This document shows positions 32,226-41,169 of a stretch of DNA of 64,000 nt, piece after piece (position 1 is the stretch's first letter; the number at the start of each line of letters is the position of its first letter). Origin of the DNA: Streptomyces sp. NRRL F-5123 (lineage in GTDB: Bacteria > Actinomycetota > Actinomycetes > Streptomycetales > Streptomycetaceae); NCBI RefSeq assembly GCF_000721495.1, contig NZ_JOHY01000017.1:43841-107840 (forward strand), given 5' to 3'. Under the pieces are notes generated by a model, which saw only the letters and a list, made by a program, of their open reading frames with translations, did not search any database and was not told the origin of the DNA. A program made the translations under genes and the position numbers.

Positions 32226-33644
32226 ATGTCGGTTGATGCGGGCCAGGACACCGCACTCGGCAACTCCCCGGATGACGCGCGGACGAGCCTTGACACGGCC
32301 GCCGCGCGGAATCTGGCCACGACCACGAAGTCCGCACCCCAGATGCAGGGGATCTCGTCCAGGTGGCTGCTGCGCGCGCTGCCCTGGGTGAACGTCAACG
32401 CGGGCACGTACCGCGTGAACCGGCGGCTGAGCTACGCCGTCGGGGACGGGCGCGTGACCTTCGTCAAGACCGGGTCGCAGGTCCGGGTCATTCCGCAGGA
32501 GCTGGGCGAGATCGCCGCCCTGCGGACCTTCACCGACGAGGAGGTGCTGACGGCCCTCGCCGAGCGCTTCGTCCAGCGCGAGTTCGCGCCGGGCGACGTG
32601 CTGGCCGCGGCGGGCGAGCCCGCCGACACGGTGTATCTCATCGCCCACGGCAAGGTCGACAAGCTCAGCGAGGGCTCCTACGGCGAGGAGAACCGTCTCG
32701 GAAGCGTCGCCGACGGCGGGTACTTCGGCGAGCAGGCGCTGCTGTCCGCCGACGCGGCCTGGGATTTCACCGCCCGCGCCGTGACCACCACAACCGTCCT
32801 CGCGCTGACACGGCAGGATCTGGAGCAGCTCATCGCCCAGGCCGAGCCGCTGCGCACGCATCTGGACGCCGTCCGCGCGGTCCCGCAGCAGCGCACCAAC
32901 CGCAAGGGCGAGGCCGACATCGCGTTCGCCTCCGGCCACCGCGGCGAGCCCAGGCTGCCGGCGACCTTCGTCGACTACGAGGTGAAGCCGCGCGAGTACG
33001 AGCTGAGCGTCGCGCAGACCGTGCTGCGGGTGCACAGCCGGGTCGCCGACCTCTACAACGAGCCGATGAACCAGACCGAGGAGCAGCTCAAGCTGACGGT
33101 CGAGGCGCTGCGCGAGCGCCAGGAGCACGAGCTCATCAACAACCCGGAGTTCGGCCTGCTCCACAACGCGGAGTACGACCAGCGCATCCAGCCGCACGCC
33201 GGCCCGCCGCTGCCCGACGACCTGGACGAGCTGATCAGCCGCCGCCGCGGCACGCGCTTCCTCTTCGCCCATCCGCGCACGATCGCCGCCATCGCCCGCG
33301 AGTGGACGCGGGCCGGCATCTACCCCACCCCGGTCGAGCTGCACGGCCACTCCGTGCCCGCGTGGCGCGGCATCCCCATTCTGAGCTGCAACAAGATCCC
33401 GGTCACCGAGGCCCGTACGAGCTCGATCATCGCCGTCCGTACGGGCGAGGACAACCAGGGCGTCGTCGGCCTCAACCAGACCGGCCTGCCCGACGAGTAT
33501 TCACCGGGGCTCAACGTCCGCTTCATGGGCATCGACGAGAAGGCGGTCATCAGCTACCTCGTCAGCACGTACTTCTCGGCGGCGGTCCTGGTGCCGGACG
33601 CGCTGGGCGTGCTGGAGAACGTGAACGTGTCGAACTGGGGTTAG
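32226..33644 (+). CDS. eshA: Family 2B encapsulin shell protein with cyclic-nucleotide-binding insertion (EshA-like)
   Basis: The 472-residue protein is an HK97-fold encapsulin of family 2B. It has a conserved N-arm ([20 protein letters not shown], about residues 28-48), an inserted cyclic-nucleotide-binding-type domain (about 110-220: [29 protein letters not shown]) and the capsid domains (about 235-472: [51 protein letters not shown]). EshA of S. griseus and S. coelicolor is of this type and affects sporulation and antibiotic production. Known 2B cargos are terpene cyclases and polyprenyl transferases encoded next door; none lies here. GAAGGACGG precedes ATG 32226. Confidence 0.92.
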   Translation: MSVDAGQDTALGNSPDDARTSLDTAAARNLATTTKSAPQMQGISSRWLLRALPWVNVNAGTYRVNRRLSYAVGDGRVTFVKTGSQVRVIPQELGEIAALRTFTDEEVLTALAERFVQREFAPGDVLAAAGEPADTVYLIAHGKVDKLSEGSYGEENRLGSVADGGYFGEQALLSADAAWDFTARAVTTTTVLALTRQDLEQLIAQAEPLRTHLDAVRAVPQQRTNRKGEADIAFASGHRGEPRLPATFVDYEVKPREYELSVAQTVLRVHSRVADLYNEPMNQTEEQLKLTVEALRERQEHELINNPEFGLLHNAEYDQRIQPHAGPPLPDDLDELISRRRGTRFLFAHPRTIAAIAREWTRAGIYPTPVELHGHSVPAWRGIPILSCNKIPVTEARTSSIIAVRTGEDNQGVVGLNQTGLPDEYSPGLNVRFMGIDEKAVISYLVSTYFSAAVLVPDALGVLENVNVSNWG

Positions 33645-33685
33645 AGGCTGGGCATGCCCAGGTGTGAACCGCGGGCGTGAAGCCC

Positions 33686-33733
33686 GAAGGGGGAGGCCCC
33701 GCCGCCGGTCCGGGCGGCGGGGCCTCCCCCTTC
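33686..33733. terminator. Bidirectional terminator between encapsulin and DUF4239 genes
   Basis: Perfect 21-bp arms, GAAGGGGGAGGCCCCGCCGC plus C and its complement, flank a 6-base loop (GGTCCG). It lies between two convergent genes. Confidence 0.85.
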
Positions 33734-33749
33734 TCGTGCTCCCCCTCGG

Positions 33750-34502
33750 TCAGCCGAGGATCTCCCGGAGCGCGTCCGCCGAGACGGCGAGCCCGCTGCC
33801 GAAGGGCGCGTCCAGGTCCCAGATCAGGAAGAGCAGGAAGGCGATGAGCGCGCTGAAGAGCCCGGCGAGCAGCAGCTCGCGCGCCGACCGCCGGATCTGC
33901 AGCGTGAAGATCAGCCCGACCGTCACCAAGGCCCCGGTGATGAGCCCGAACCACACCACCGGCGGCATCGTCGAGCCCGCGCTCTGCCCGCGGGCGGTGC
34001 GTGCCGCGTCCGCCGCCGCGACCTCGTCCACGAGCGGCTGGTAGGCCTGCGCCTCCAGGTCGGTCTTCGGGTCGTACTGCGTGATGTCGGTGCGCACCCG
34101 GTCCAGCAACTGCGTACCGCGCGGCGCCAGATCGCCGTGGTGCCGCATGTACGGCCATTCCTTCTCGGCGGCGAAGGACGCGTAGGCGTCCACGTCGGCC
34201 CGCACCTTGTCGCGGATCGCGGGCGGGTAGACCTGCACCCGCTCCTTGACCTCGTGCAGCGCCTGGGCCTCGGCCTGGACGGTGGACTGCGCCCCGCCCT
34301 GGCCCTCCCACACCCCGGCGATCGCCAGGCCCAGCACGATCGCGTAGATCACGCCGATCATCATGACCATGTACTCGATGACGTCCGGCGTCTCGTTCGG
34401 GTCGTCGTCCTCACCGATCCTGCGCTGCCGCAGCACCACGACCACGATCACGACCGCGCAGACCGCGACCATCGCGATCAGCAGGGCCACCCATTGCGTC
34501 AT
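33750..34502 (-). CDS. DUF4239 (bestrophin-like) membrane protein
   Basis: The 250-residue protein has two N-terminal TM helices (about 5-25 and 45-65), a soluble helical middle (about 75-175: VQAEAQALHEVKERV, RADVDAYASFAAEKEWPYM) and two C-terminal TM helices (about 185-240). The pattern matches DUF4239, distantly related to bestrophin channels. Function is unproven. ATG 34502 starts 19 bp after the stop of the proline-rich protein gene, so the two are probably cotranscribed. It ends at the shared terminator with the encapsulin gene. Confidence 0.82.
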   Translation of the reverse strand: MTQWVALLIAMVAVCAVVIVVVVLRQRRIGEDDDPNETPDVIEYMVMMIGVIYAIVLGLAIAGVWEGQGGAQSTVQAEAQALHEVKERVQVYPPAIRDKVRADVDAYASFAAEKEWPYMRHHGDLAPRGTQLLDRVRTDITQYDPKTDLEAQAYQPLVDEVAAADAARTARGQSAGSTMPPVVWFGLITGALVTVGLIFTLQIRRSARELLLAGLFSALIAFLLFLIWDLDAPFGSGLAVSADALREILG

Positions 34503-34521
34503 GTGAACTCCCCCTCGCGTC

Positions 34522-35373
34522 CTACCGGTTGTTCCTGCGATACGCGCCCGATCCGGGCTTGAGCACGGCTGCGGCCAGCAGCCCCGGCACCGTCGTGACA
34601 AGCAGCACGGTCGTGAGCTTGCGGCGGTGCTGCACGGGCGCCGCGGCGGGCACGGGCGGCCGGTCGGGCCAGTGCACGGCGGGCGGCGCGGGCTTCGGCG
34701 CCGGCTTCGGCGCGGGCGGTGCCGGCTTCGGCGGCGGCTTGGGCGCGGGCTTCGGCTTCGGGGCGGGCGGAGGCTCGGGTATGGCTCTCACCACCGGTTT
34801 CTGCGTGGGTTTCGGCTTCGGTTTCGGTACGGGAGTGGGTGTGGGTTTCGGCGCCGACGTGGTCGGCGGCGGGGGCGGGGGTGTCGTAGGAGGCGGTGTC
34901 GTAGGGGGCGGTGGTGTCGGCCGGTGGCAGTGCAGCGGCGGGGGCCACTTCCACTCGCGGTGCCAGTGCCCGCACCAGTGGGCGGGCCGCGGCAGCCGCG
35001 GCGGTTTCGGGAGATGCGGCGGATGCGGCGGTCCCGGCGAGTGCGCCTGGTGCGTCGGCCGGGGCTTCGGCGTGTGGTGCGGGGCCGGGGCCACGGGGTC
35101 CGGCACCTGCACGCGGACGTTCACCTGCCCGCCGGAGACCCGTACGGAGACGTGTGCGGGGATCCGCACGGAGACGGCGCCCGGGTCGCGCGCGGGAGCG
35201 CGTACGGGCGAGGACGACCTGTCGGCGAGATCGGGCGCGCGAACGGACCCGGGCGGGCGGGGGCGCCCCGGCGCGGCCTCCGCCGCACCGCTGACCCCCC
35301 ACGCCCCGGTGGCCGCCGTCACCACGGCGACCACCGTCCAAGCCCGCAAGCGCCTCCCTCTGGGAGTGCTCAC
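34522..35373 (-). CDS. Secreted proline/lysine-rich protein with C-terminal TM helix
   Basis: The 283-residue protein has a signal peptide (RRLRAWTVVAVVTAATGAWG, cleavage near AAEAA), a short beta-like segment with AVSVRIPAHVSVRVSGGQVN and then about 150 residues of PKP/PTPPP/PAPKP repeats interrupted by a His/Trp/Cys cluster (WCGHWHREWKW). A C-terminal TM helix and basic tail follow. It looks like a wall-spanning stalk. The GTG at 35373 is chosen because it directly precedes the signal peptide. It is upstream of, and likely cotranscribed with, the DUF4239 gene. Confidence 0.65.
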   Translation of the reverse strand: MSTPRGRRLRAWTVVAVVTAATGAWGVSGAAEAAPGRPRPPGSVRAPDLADRSSSPVRAPARDPGAVSVRIPAHVSVRVSGGQVNVRVQVPDPVAPAPHHTPKPRPTHQAHSPGPPHPPHLPKPPRLPRPAHWCGHWHREWKWPPPLHCHRPTPPPPTTPPPTTPPPPPPTTSAPKPTPTPVPKPKPKPTQKPVVRAIPEPPPAPKPKPAPKPPPKPAPPAPKPAPKPAPPAVHWPDRPPVPAAAPVQHRRKLTTVLLVTTVPGLLAAAVLKPGSGAYRRNNR

Positions 35374-35460
35374 GCATTCATGGTCAGCACCGCGCAAGCC
35401 GCCGCACAGGGACATCGGCGGCATTCCCCGTAAGGGGTAACAAGGCCGCTAAACATACGA

Positions 35461-36792
35461 TCACCTGCTCGAATCCCCCGGCGGGGCACCTTCCAGCCCG
35501 GCCGCCTTGCGCAGCAGCAGGGACCGCTCGCGGGCGTTGCCGCACAGCCGTGCGGCGAATTCCAGCTCCTCCCGGGCCTCGGCGGTGCGGCCGAGCCGGG
35601 CGAGCAGCTCGCCGCGCACGCTGGGCAGCAGGTGGGAGCCCGACAGCCGGCCGGAGGCGGCCAGCTCGTCCACCATGCGCAGCGCGGGCTCCGGCCCGCT
35701 CGCCATGGCGACGGCCACGGCCCGGTTGAGCTGGACGACGGGCGAGGGGGCCACCCGGCCGAGCGCCTCGTAGAGGAGGACGACCCGCTCCCAGTCCGTC
35801 TCCCGCACCGAGGGCGCCGTCGCGTGGCAGCCGGCGACGGCGGCCTGGAGGCCGTACGGCCCGAGGCCCCGCCCGGCGGCGGTCGCCCGGCCGAGGGCAG
35901 CCAGGCCCCGGCGGATCGCCGAGCGGTCCCAGCGGCGCCGGTCCTGGTCCTCCAGGAGCACCGGCTCCCCGTCGGGCCCGGTGCGCGCCGGAAAGCGCGC
36001 GGCGGTCAGCTCGAACAGCGCGAGCAGCCCGTGCGCCTCCGGCTCGGCGGGCAGCAGCGCGGTCAGCGTCCGGGCCAGCCGGACCGCCTCGTACGCGAGG
36101 TCCCGGCGTATCAGCTCGTCGCCGGCCGTCGCCGTCGAGCCCTCCGTGAAGATCACGTACAGCACGCTCAGGACGGCGCCGAGCCGCTCGCGGCGCTCCT
36201 CGGGCGGCGGCAGCTCGAAGGGCACGTGCGCGGCCGCGATCGTCTTCTTCGCCCGGGTGATCCGGGCCTGGACGGTCGCGGTGGGCACGAGGAACGCCCG
36301 CGCGACCTCCTGGCTGGACAGGCCGCCCACCACGCGCAGCGTGAGCGCCACCCGGGCCTCGGGCGAGAGCACCGGGTGGCAGGCGGTGAACATCAGCGCG
36401 AGGACGTCGTCGTCCACCCGGTCGGGGTCCCACGGCAGATCGTCCGGCTGCCCGGCCCTGGCGTGCCCGCCCGCGCTGAACTCGCCCTCGGCCAGCTGCC
36501 CCGCGAGCAGCGCGTACCGCTCGTCGAGCGCCGACCTGCGGCGGAAGGCGTCGACGGCCCGCCGCCGCGCGGTCGCGAGCAGCCAGCCGACCGGGCTGTC
36601 CGGCACCCCGCCGCGCGACCAGCTGACGAGCGCCTCGGCCAGCGCCTCCTGGGCGACGTCCTCGGCGAGCGCGAAGTCCCCGGTCCAGCGGGCGAGCGCG
36701 CCGACGATCCGCGCGGACTCGATCCGCCACACGGCCGAGGCGGCCCGCCGCGCCGCCTCGGCGCCCGGCGGGCCGCCACCGACCTCAGCCAT
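35461..36792 (-). CDS. ECF-type sigma factor of the ECF42 group, with C-terminal extension (DUF6596/TPR-like)
   Basis: The 443-residue protein has sigma region 2 (about 20-85: WTGDFALAEDVAQEALAEAL, GWLLATARRRAVDAFRRR) and region 4 (about 130-190: LTLRVVGGLSSQEVARAFLV, TVQARITRAKK). A helical C-terminal domain of about 240 residues (YVIFTEG, VVQLNRAVAVAMASGPEPAL) is typical of ECF42 and needed for its activity. ECF42 factors lack anti-sigma proteins and are encoded beside DGPF-domain proteins, as here. ATG 36792 overlaps the stop of the DGPF gene (ATGA). Confidence 0.9.
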   Translation of the reverse strand: MAEVGGGPPGAEAARRAASAVWRIESARIVGALARWTGDFALAEDVAQEALAEALVSWSRGGVPDSPVGWLLATARRRAVDAFRRRSALDERYALLAGQLAEGEFSAGGHARAGQPDDLPWDPDRVDDDVLALMFTACHPVLSPEARVALTLRVVGGLSSQEVARAFLVPTATVQARITRAKKTIAAAHVPFELPPPEERRERLGAVLSVLYVIFTEGSTATAGDELIRRDLAYEAVRLARTLTALLPAEPEAHGLLALFELTAARFPARTGPDGEPVLLEDQDRRRWDRSAIRRGLAALGRATAAGRGLGPYGLQAAVAGCHATAPSVRETDWERVVLLYEALGRVAPSPVVQLNRAVAVAMASGPEPALRMVDELAASGRLSGSHLLPSVRGELLARLGRTAEAREELEFAARLCGNARERSLLLRKAAGLEGAPPGDSSR

Positions 36793-37211
36793 CAGAGCTG
36801 GCCGGTCCGCTCACGCCAGGCCCGCTCCTTGACGATCCACTCGTTGTCCTGCGGAAATTCGTCGATACCCGGCACCCGGCGGATCTCGACCTTCGAACCG
36901 GCCGTCGCCGGGAGGCGCTTGGCCCACTCCACGGCCTCCTCCTTCGAGGCGACGTCGATCAGGTAGAAGCCCCCGAACAGCTCCTTGGTCTCCCCGTACG
37001 GCCCGTCGGTGACCACCGGCGTCTCCGCGCTGAAGTCCACCACCACTCCCTGCCCCGGGTCGTCCAGCCCCTCCGCGGCGACGAGCACGCCCGCCCGGAT
37101 CAGCTCCTCGTTGAAGCGCCCCACCGTCTCCAGCATCTCGTCGAAGGGCGTCTCCATCATCTTCGCAACGGATTCGTCGGTGCCGCGCATGATCAGCATG
37201 TATTTGGCCAT
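36792..37211 (-). CDS. YCII-related DGPF-domain protein
   Basis: The 139-residue protein starts MAKYMLIMRGTDES and contains the VVTDGPYGETKELFGGFYLI segment with the DGP[FY] signature, in a ferredoxin-like alpha-beta fold (DUF1330/YCII-like). DGPF proteins accompany ECF42 sigma factors and are the usual targets of their promoters. Enzymatic activity is unknown. AAGGAGAG precedes ATG 37211. It is the first gene of a two-gene operon with the sigma factor. Confidence 0.9.
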   Translation of the reverse strand: MAKYMLIMRGTDESVAKMMETPFDEMLETVGRFNEELIRAGVLVAAEGLDDPGQGVVVDFSAETPVVTDGPYGETKELFGGFYLIDVASKEEAVEWAKRLPATAGSKVEIRRVPGIDEFPQDNEWIVKERAWRERTGQL

Positions 37212-37358
37212 CGTCGCTCTCCTTGACCGGGGTCGTCTGTCGACCCTCTCTATCCCAGGTCGAACGGCGAGCGCGCGGATCGACACAGGACGCGGACACG
37301 GAGGAGATTTTTTTCCGGCGTGCGGGCGGGCCGCCGTCCGCACGCCCCGGCGCGGGGT

Positions 37359-38294
37359 TCAGCGCAGTGCGAGGCCGCTGCCGTGGCGGAGCAGCGGGAG
37401 GTCCTCCCGGGTCGGCAGGCCCTCCCAGTCGCCGTGGGCTCCGACGCAGCAGGCGCCGGCCGCAGCCGCCCGGGCGAGGCGGTCGGCGTGCGGGAGTGCG
37501 TCGAGGACCGCGGACAGGTAGCCGGCGACGAAGGCGTCACCCGCGCCGATGCTGTCCACCACCGTGACGGGAAGGGCGGGTTGGAAGAGGCTCCCCCCGG
37601 ACGTGTGGCAGTGGGCGCCGGCGGCTCCCGCGGTGACGACGACCTCCGCGACGCCCCGCGCCAGCAGGTCGGCGGCCGGGCGCTCCGCCGGGCCGAGGAG
37701 GTCGAGCTCGTCCTGCGAGGCGAAGACGGTGTGCACCCAGGGCAGCAGTTCGCCCAGCGCCGCCGCGGCGTCCGCCCTGGACCACAGGCGCTCGCGGTGG
37801 TTGACGTCGAGCGTGACGCGGACTCCCGCCGTGTGCGCGGTCCGCGCCGCGGTCAGGACGGCCTCGCGTGCCGTGGCCGACAGAGCGGGGGTGATACCGG
37901 TGAGGTGCAGCAGCTCCGGGGAGAGGGCGGTCAGCGCCGCGACGCACTCCGCCGCCGTCAGGGTGGACCCGGCCGAGCCTGCCCGGTGGTAGCTGACCCG
38001 GGTGATGTCGGGGGCGGGCTGGTCGAAGGCCACGAAGCCGGTGAACGCCCCCGCCGCGGACCGGACGAAGCGGGTGTCGACGCCCTCGGCCCGCAGCGTC
38101 CTGCGGATCAGGGCGCCGGGCTGGTCCTCGCCCACCACCCCGGCCCAGCACACCTCGTGGCCGAGCCGGGCCAGGCCGATGGCCACGTTGCTCTCCGAGC
38201 CCGCGACGGACAGCTGCGCCGTACCGCCGAGCCGCAAGGGGCCCGGGGTGCGTATCGAGGCCATCGCCTCGCCGATCGTCAGTACACCGGTCAT
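37359..38294 (-). CDS. kdgK: PfkB-family sugar kinase, probably 2-keto-3-deoxygluconate kinase
   Basis: The 311-residue protein is a ribokinase-type kinase: VLTIGEAMASIR at the N-terminus, GGTAQLSVAGSESNVAIGLARLG substrate lid region, LDVNHRERLW strand and the PfkB ATP/anion-hole signature DSIGAGDAFVAGYLSAVLD (about residues 245-263) with the catalytic Asp. The Asn/Arg pattern in DVNHR and the gene pair with a KDPG-type aldolase support 2-keto-3-deoxygluconate (or -galactonate) kinase. It begins 13 bp after the aldolase stop and is the second gene of that operon. Confidence 0.82.
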   Translation of the reverse strand: MTGVLTIGEAMASIRTPGPLRLGGTAQLSVAGSESNVAIGLARLGHEVCWAGVVGEDQPGALIRRTLRAEGVDTRFVRSAAGAFTGFVAFDQPAPDITRVSYHRAGSAGSTLTAAECVAALTALSPELLHLTGITPALSATAREAVLTAARTAHTAGVRVTLDVNHRERLWSRADAAAALGELLPWVHTVFASQDELDLLGPAERPAADLLARGVAEVVVTAGAAGAHCHTSGGSLFQPALPVTVVDSIGAGDAFVAGYLSAVLDALPHADRLARAAAAGACCVGAHGDWEGLPTREDLPLLRHGSGLALR

Positions 38295-38307
38295 GGCGCT
38301 GCTCCCG

Positions 38308-38979
38308 TCACGCGGCCCGGTGGTCGCCGGGCGCCGGTACGGGCGGCGGCGGTACGGGCGCCGGTGCGACGGCGGCGAGCAACGCGGCCGCCCGTGCGGC
38401 GAGTCCGGCCTGCGCCCCGCCCGTACCCGCGTCGCCCAGCAGCGGGGAGCCGACGCCGACGGCGCGTGCCCCGGCCGACAGGTAGGCGGCAGCCGTGTCC
38501 GCGCCGACGCCGCCCACGGCGACCAGCGGCGCGTCCGGCAGCGGCGCGAGCAGCTCGCGCAGGTAGCCGGGCCCGTGTGCACCGGCGGGGAATATCTTCA
38601 CCGCCGCCGCGCCGAGGTCCAGCGCGCCGACCACCTCGGTCGGTGTCAGCGCGCCGCACACCAGCGGGAGGCCGATCTCCACGCTGCGGCGGGCTCCCCG
38701 GGTCGCCGCCGGGGTGACGGCGAATCCGGCCCCGGCCGCCGCGGCGGCGTCGGCGTCGGCTGCCGTGCGGACGGTTCCCGCCCCGATCAGGACCGTGGCC
38801 GGGCACTCCCGGCGCGCCTGCGCCACCGCCTCCAGGGCGCCCGGAGTGGTCAACGACACCTCCACCGCGGTGACTCCGGCGTCGACCAGTGTGCGGACGC
38901 AGGCCACGGCGCGGCCGGGTCCGTCGGCCCGGACGATGGCGAACACCCCGCGCCGGGTCAGTTCCTCCAGCAAGTTCAC
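38308..38979 (-). CDS. KDPG/KHG-type aldolase (Eda family)
   Basis: The 223-residue class I aldolase has VFAIVRADGPGRAV at the start, the Glu of AVEVSLTTPGALE (about residue 42), GAGTVRTAADADAA and the Schiff-base Lys in GAAAVKIFPAG (about residue 127). A Pro-rich tail of about 20 residues follows the barrel. The expected reaction cleaves 2-keto-3-deoxy-6-phosphogluconate (or galactonate) to pyruvate and glyceraldehyde 3-phosphate. It is the first gene of the operon with the kinase and diverges from the dehydratase operon, sharing a 103-bp control region. Confidence 0.87.
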   Translation of the reverse strand: MNLLEELTRRGVFAIVRADGPGRAVACVRTLVDAGVTAVEVSLTTPGALEAVAQARRECPATVLIGAGTVRTAADADAAAAAGAGFAVTPAATRGARRSVEIGLPLVCGALTPTEVVGALDLGAAAVKIFPAGAHGPGYLRELLAPLPDAPLVAVGGVGADTAAAYLSAGARAVGVGSPLLGDAGTGGAQAGLAARAAALLAAVAPAPVPPPPVPAPGDHRAA

Positions 38980-39039
38980 AGCGTCTCCGTGGTGGGGTCG
39001 AGGACAGCAACATGGTGGATGCTAGTTTCAATATGCGCA

Positions 39040-39052
39040 ATGACCAAGTCAT
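39040..39052. promoter_or_regulatory. Palindrome in the divergent promoter of the sugar-acid genes
   Basis: ATGAC-CAA-GTCAT lies midway between the aldolase start (38979) and the dehydratase start (39083), within an AT-rich segment bounded by TATGCGCA and TCATGCGAAT. It is a plausible operator for the local IclR regulator; the assignment is by position only. Confidence 0.45.
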
Positions 39053-39082
39053 CATGCGAATAGCCAACCCCGAGGAGCGTGC

Positions 39083-40249
39083 ATGCGCATCACACAGGTG
39101 ACGACCCACGTCATCAAGCAGCCGACCGAGTCGGCCTATCTCGGGAAGCTGGACGACGGGACCGCACCGCGCGCCGACGACGGCTACTTCGTCCGGCCCC
39201 CCTGGCGCAGCCTCTACTCCGCCCGCATGGAGACCCTGCTGGTCTGCGTCACGACCGACGAGGGGATCGAGGGATGGGGCGAGGCGCTGGCCCCGGTCGG
39301 GCCCGAGGTGGTCGCCGCGATCGTCGACCGCATGCTGGGCCCGTGGCTGATCGGCCGCGACCCCCGCGCGGTCCGGCCGCTGTGGGACGGCATGCGCGAT
39401 CTCATGCGCGAGCGCGGCCACCTGGTGGGCCATCAGGCCGACGCCCTCGCCGGACTCGACATCGCCCTGTGGGACCTCGCGGGCAAGGCGGCCGGACTCC
39501 CCGTGGCCCGGCTGCTGGGCGGGGCCTACCGCACCGGCATCCCGGCGTACGTCTCCGGCCTGCCCGAACCCACCGACGAGGGCCGGGCCGAGCTCGCCGC
39601 CGGCTGGGCGGCCAAGGGCGCCCGCGCGGTGAAACTCGCCGCCGGCAAGGGGGTCGAGGCCGATCTCGCCACCTACGACGCGGTGGCCGCGGCCGCCCCC
39701 GGCCTGCGGATCGCCGTGGACGCGCACTGGGCGTACAGCCTGGCCGAGGCCCTGGAGCTGGGGCGCGAACTCGACCGCAGGCGCGCGCTGTTCTTCGAGG
39801 CGCCGATGGCGCCCGAGGACACCGAGGGCCACCGCGACCTGGCCTCGCGCATCACCACCCCGGTGGCGGTCGGCGAGGCCCTGCGCAACCGCTACGAATT
39901 CCGCGACTGGCTCTCCCGCCGGGCCCTGGGCCTGGCCCAGCCGGACGTCGCCAGGACCGGCATCACCGAGGCCGTCACGATCGCGGCCCTCGCCGACGCC
40001 CACCACGTGCCCGTGGCCTGCCACCACTCGGTGGGCCTCGGCGTGTCCCTGGCCGCCGGCCTGCATGTCTCCGCGGCGGTCCGCGACAGCCCCTTCTTCG
40101 AGTTCCAGCCCACCACCGTTCCCTTCGCCCAGGCGATCCTCCGTACGCCGCTGACCGCGGGCCCCACCGGCTTCACGCTGCCCGAGGGTCCGGGACTCGG
40201 TGTCGAGATCGACCGCGAAACCGTCCTCGCACTCGCCAAGGAGAGCTGA
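39083..40249 (+). CDS. Enolase-superfamily (mandelate racemase-like) sugar-acid dehydratase
   Basis: The 388-residue protein has the N-terminal capping domain and a barrel with metal ligands in AVDAHWAY (Asp), FFEAPM (Glu) and VGEALRNR (Glu), a barrel Lys in ARAVKLAAGKG and a His-containing segment VACHHSVGLGVSLAAGLH. These fit acid-sugar dehydratases of the MR/galactonate type, which turn an aldonate or aldarate into a 2-keto-3-deoxy acid. The exact sugar cannot be read by eye. The loop QPDVARTGITEA is the family strand 7. It is the first gene of a three-gene operon. Confidence 0.83.
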   Translation: MRITQVTTHVIKQPTESAYLGKLDDGTAPRADDGYFVRPPWRSLYSARMETLLVCVTTDEGIEGWGEALAPVGPEVVAAIVDRMLGPWLIGRDPRAVRPLWDGMRDLMRERGHLVGHQADALAGLDIALWDLAGKAAGLPVARLLGGAYRTGIPAYVSGLPEPTDEGRAELAAGWAAKGARAVKLAAGKGVEADLATYDAVAAAAPGLRIAVDAHWAYSLAEALELGRELDRRRALFFEAPMAPEDTEGHRDLASRITTPVAVGEALRNRYEFRDWLSRRALGLAQPDVARTGITEAVTIAALADAHHVPVACHHSVGLGVSLAAGLHVSAAVRDSPFFEFQPTTVPFAQAILRTPLTAGPTGFTLPEGPGLGVEIDRETVLALAKES

Positions 40250-40251
40250 CC

Positions 40252-41169
40252 GTGCCCAGCGACGTCGCACCCACCGGGCTGATCCCCATCCTCGCCACGC
40301 CGTTCACCGACTCCGGGCGGCTCGACACCGCCTCGCTGCGCTCCCTGGTGGAGTTCCAGCTCCGGTGCGGTGTCGACGGGCTCGCCGTCTTCGGCATGGC
40401 GAGCGAGGGCTTCGCGCTGACCGCCGAGGAGCGGGCCGTGATCCTGCGCGTCGTCCGGGAGGTGGCCGGCAGCGGCTTCCCCGTCGTCGCCGGCGTCAAC
40501 GGCACCGGCACCGTGGTCGCCGTCGAGCAGGCCCGGCAGGCCGCCGCGGGCGGCGCCGACCACCTCATGGTCCTTCCCCCCTTCCTCGCCAAGCCCGACC
40601 GGCAGCAGACGATCGACTTCTTCGCCGAGGTCGCGGCCGCGAGCGGGGCGGGCGTCATGATCCAGGACGCGCCCGGCGTCACCGGCGTCCCGATCGACGC
40701 GGCGGCCGTCGCGACGCTCGCGGGCGTCCCCGGCATCACCTCCGTCAAGGTGGAGGCGCCGCCGACCCCGCTGAAGGTGGCAGCGGTGGCCGAGGCCGTA
40801 CCGGACGGCTTCGCCGTTCTCGGCGGCCAGAACGCGCTGTCACTGATCGAGGAGTACGACAACGGCAGCGTCGGCACCATGCCCGCGTGCGAGTTCGCCG
40901 ACCTGCTCCGGGGGGTCCTGGACGACCTCGCGGAAGGGCGCAGGGCCGAGGCCCGTGCGGGGTTCGGCCGGCTGCTGCCGCTCATCCAGATCGGCATGCG
41001 CCCGGGCCAGGCGTGGGCGGTGCACAAGGAGGTGCTGCGCAGGCGCGGCGTCATCGCGTCCGGCGCCGTACGGCTGCCCGCCCAGGAGCTCGACCCGCTG
41101 ACCGCCGAGGCCCTCGGCGAGATCCTGGACGAGCTGCGGCTCACCGGCCGGCCGGAGGTCCTCGCGTGA
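40252..41169 (+). CDS. DHDPS/N-acetylneuraminate lyase-family protein
   Basis: The 305-residue class I lyase has GLIPILATPFTDSGRLDTAS at the start, GVDGLAVFGMASEGFALTAEE (phosphate/carboxylate-binding GxxSE variant), VAGVNGTGT and the Schiff-base Lys in ITSVKVEAPPTPLK (about residue 165). Members with sugar-acid neighbours act as 2-keto-3-deoxygluconate-type aldolases or keto-deoxy-glucarate dehydratases. GTG 40252 follows AAGGAG, 2 bp after the dehydratase stop. A second aldolase (Eda type) lies in the divergent operon, so the two may handle different branches. Confidence 0.82.
   Translation: MPSDVAPTGLIPILATPFTDSGRLDTASLRSLVEFQLRCGVDGLAVFGMASEGFALTAEERAVILRVVREVAGSGFPVVAGVNGTGTVVAVEQARQAAAGGADHLMVLPPFLAKPDRQQTIDFFAEVAAASGAGVMIQDAPGVTGVPIDAAAVATLAGVPGITSVKVEAPPTPLKVAAVAEAVPDGFAVLGGQNALSLIEEYDNGSVGTMPACEFADLLRGVLDDLAEGRRAEARAGFGRLLPLIQIGMRPGQAWAVHKEVLRRRGVIASGAVRLPAQELDPLTAEALGEILDELRLTGRPEVLA

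Noticed and set aside
34522..35373. Collagen-like or PE/PPE-like protein
   Set aside because: The repeats are PKP/PAP-type with no Gly-x-y periodicity, and no PPE N-terminal motif is present; a stalk-like secreted protein is the safer call.
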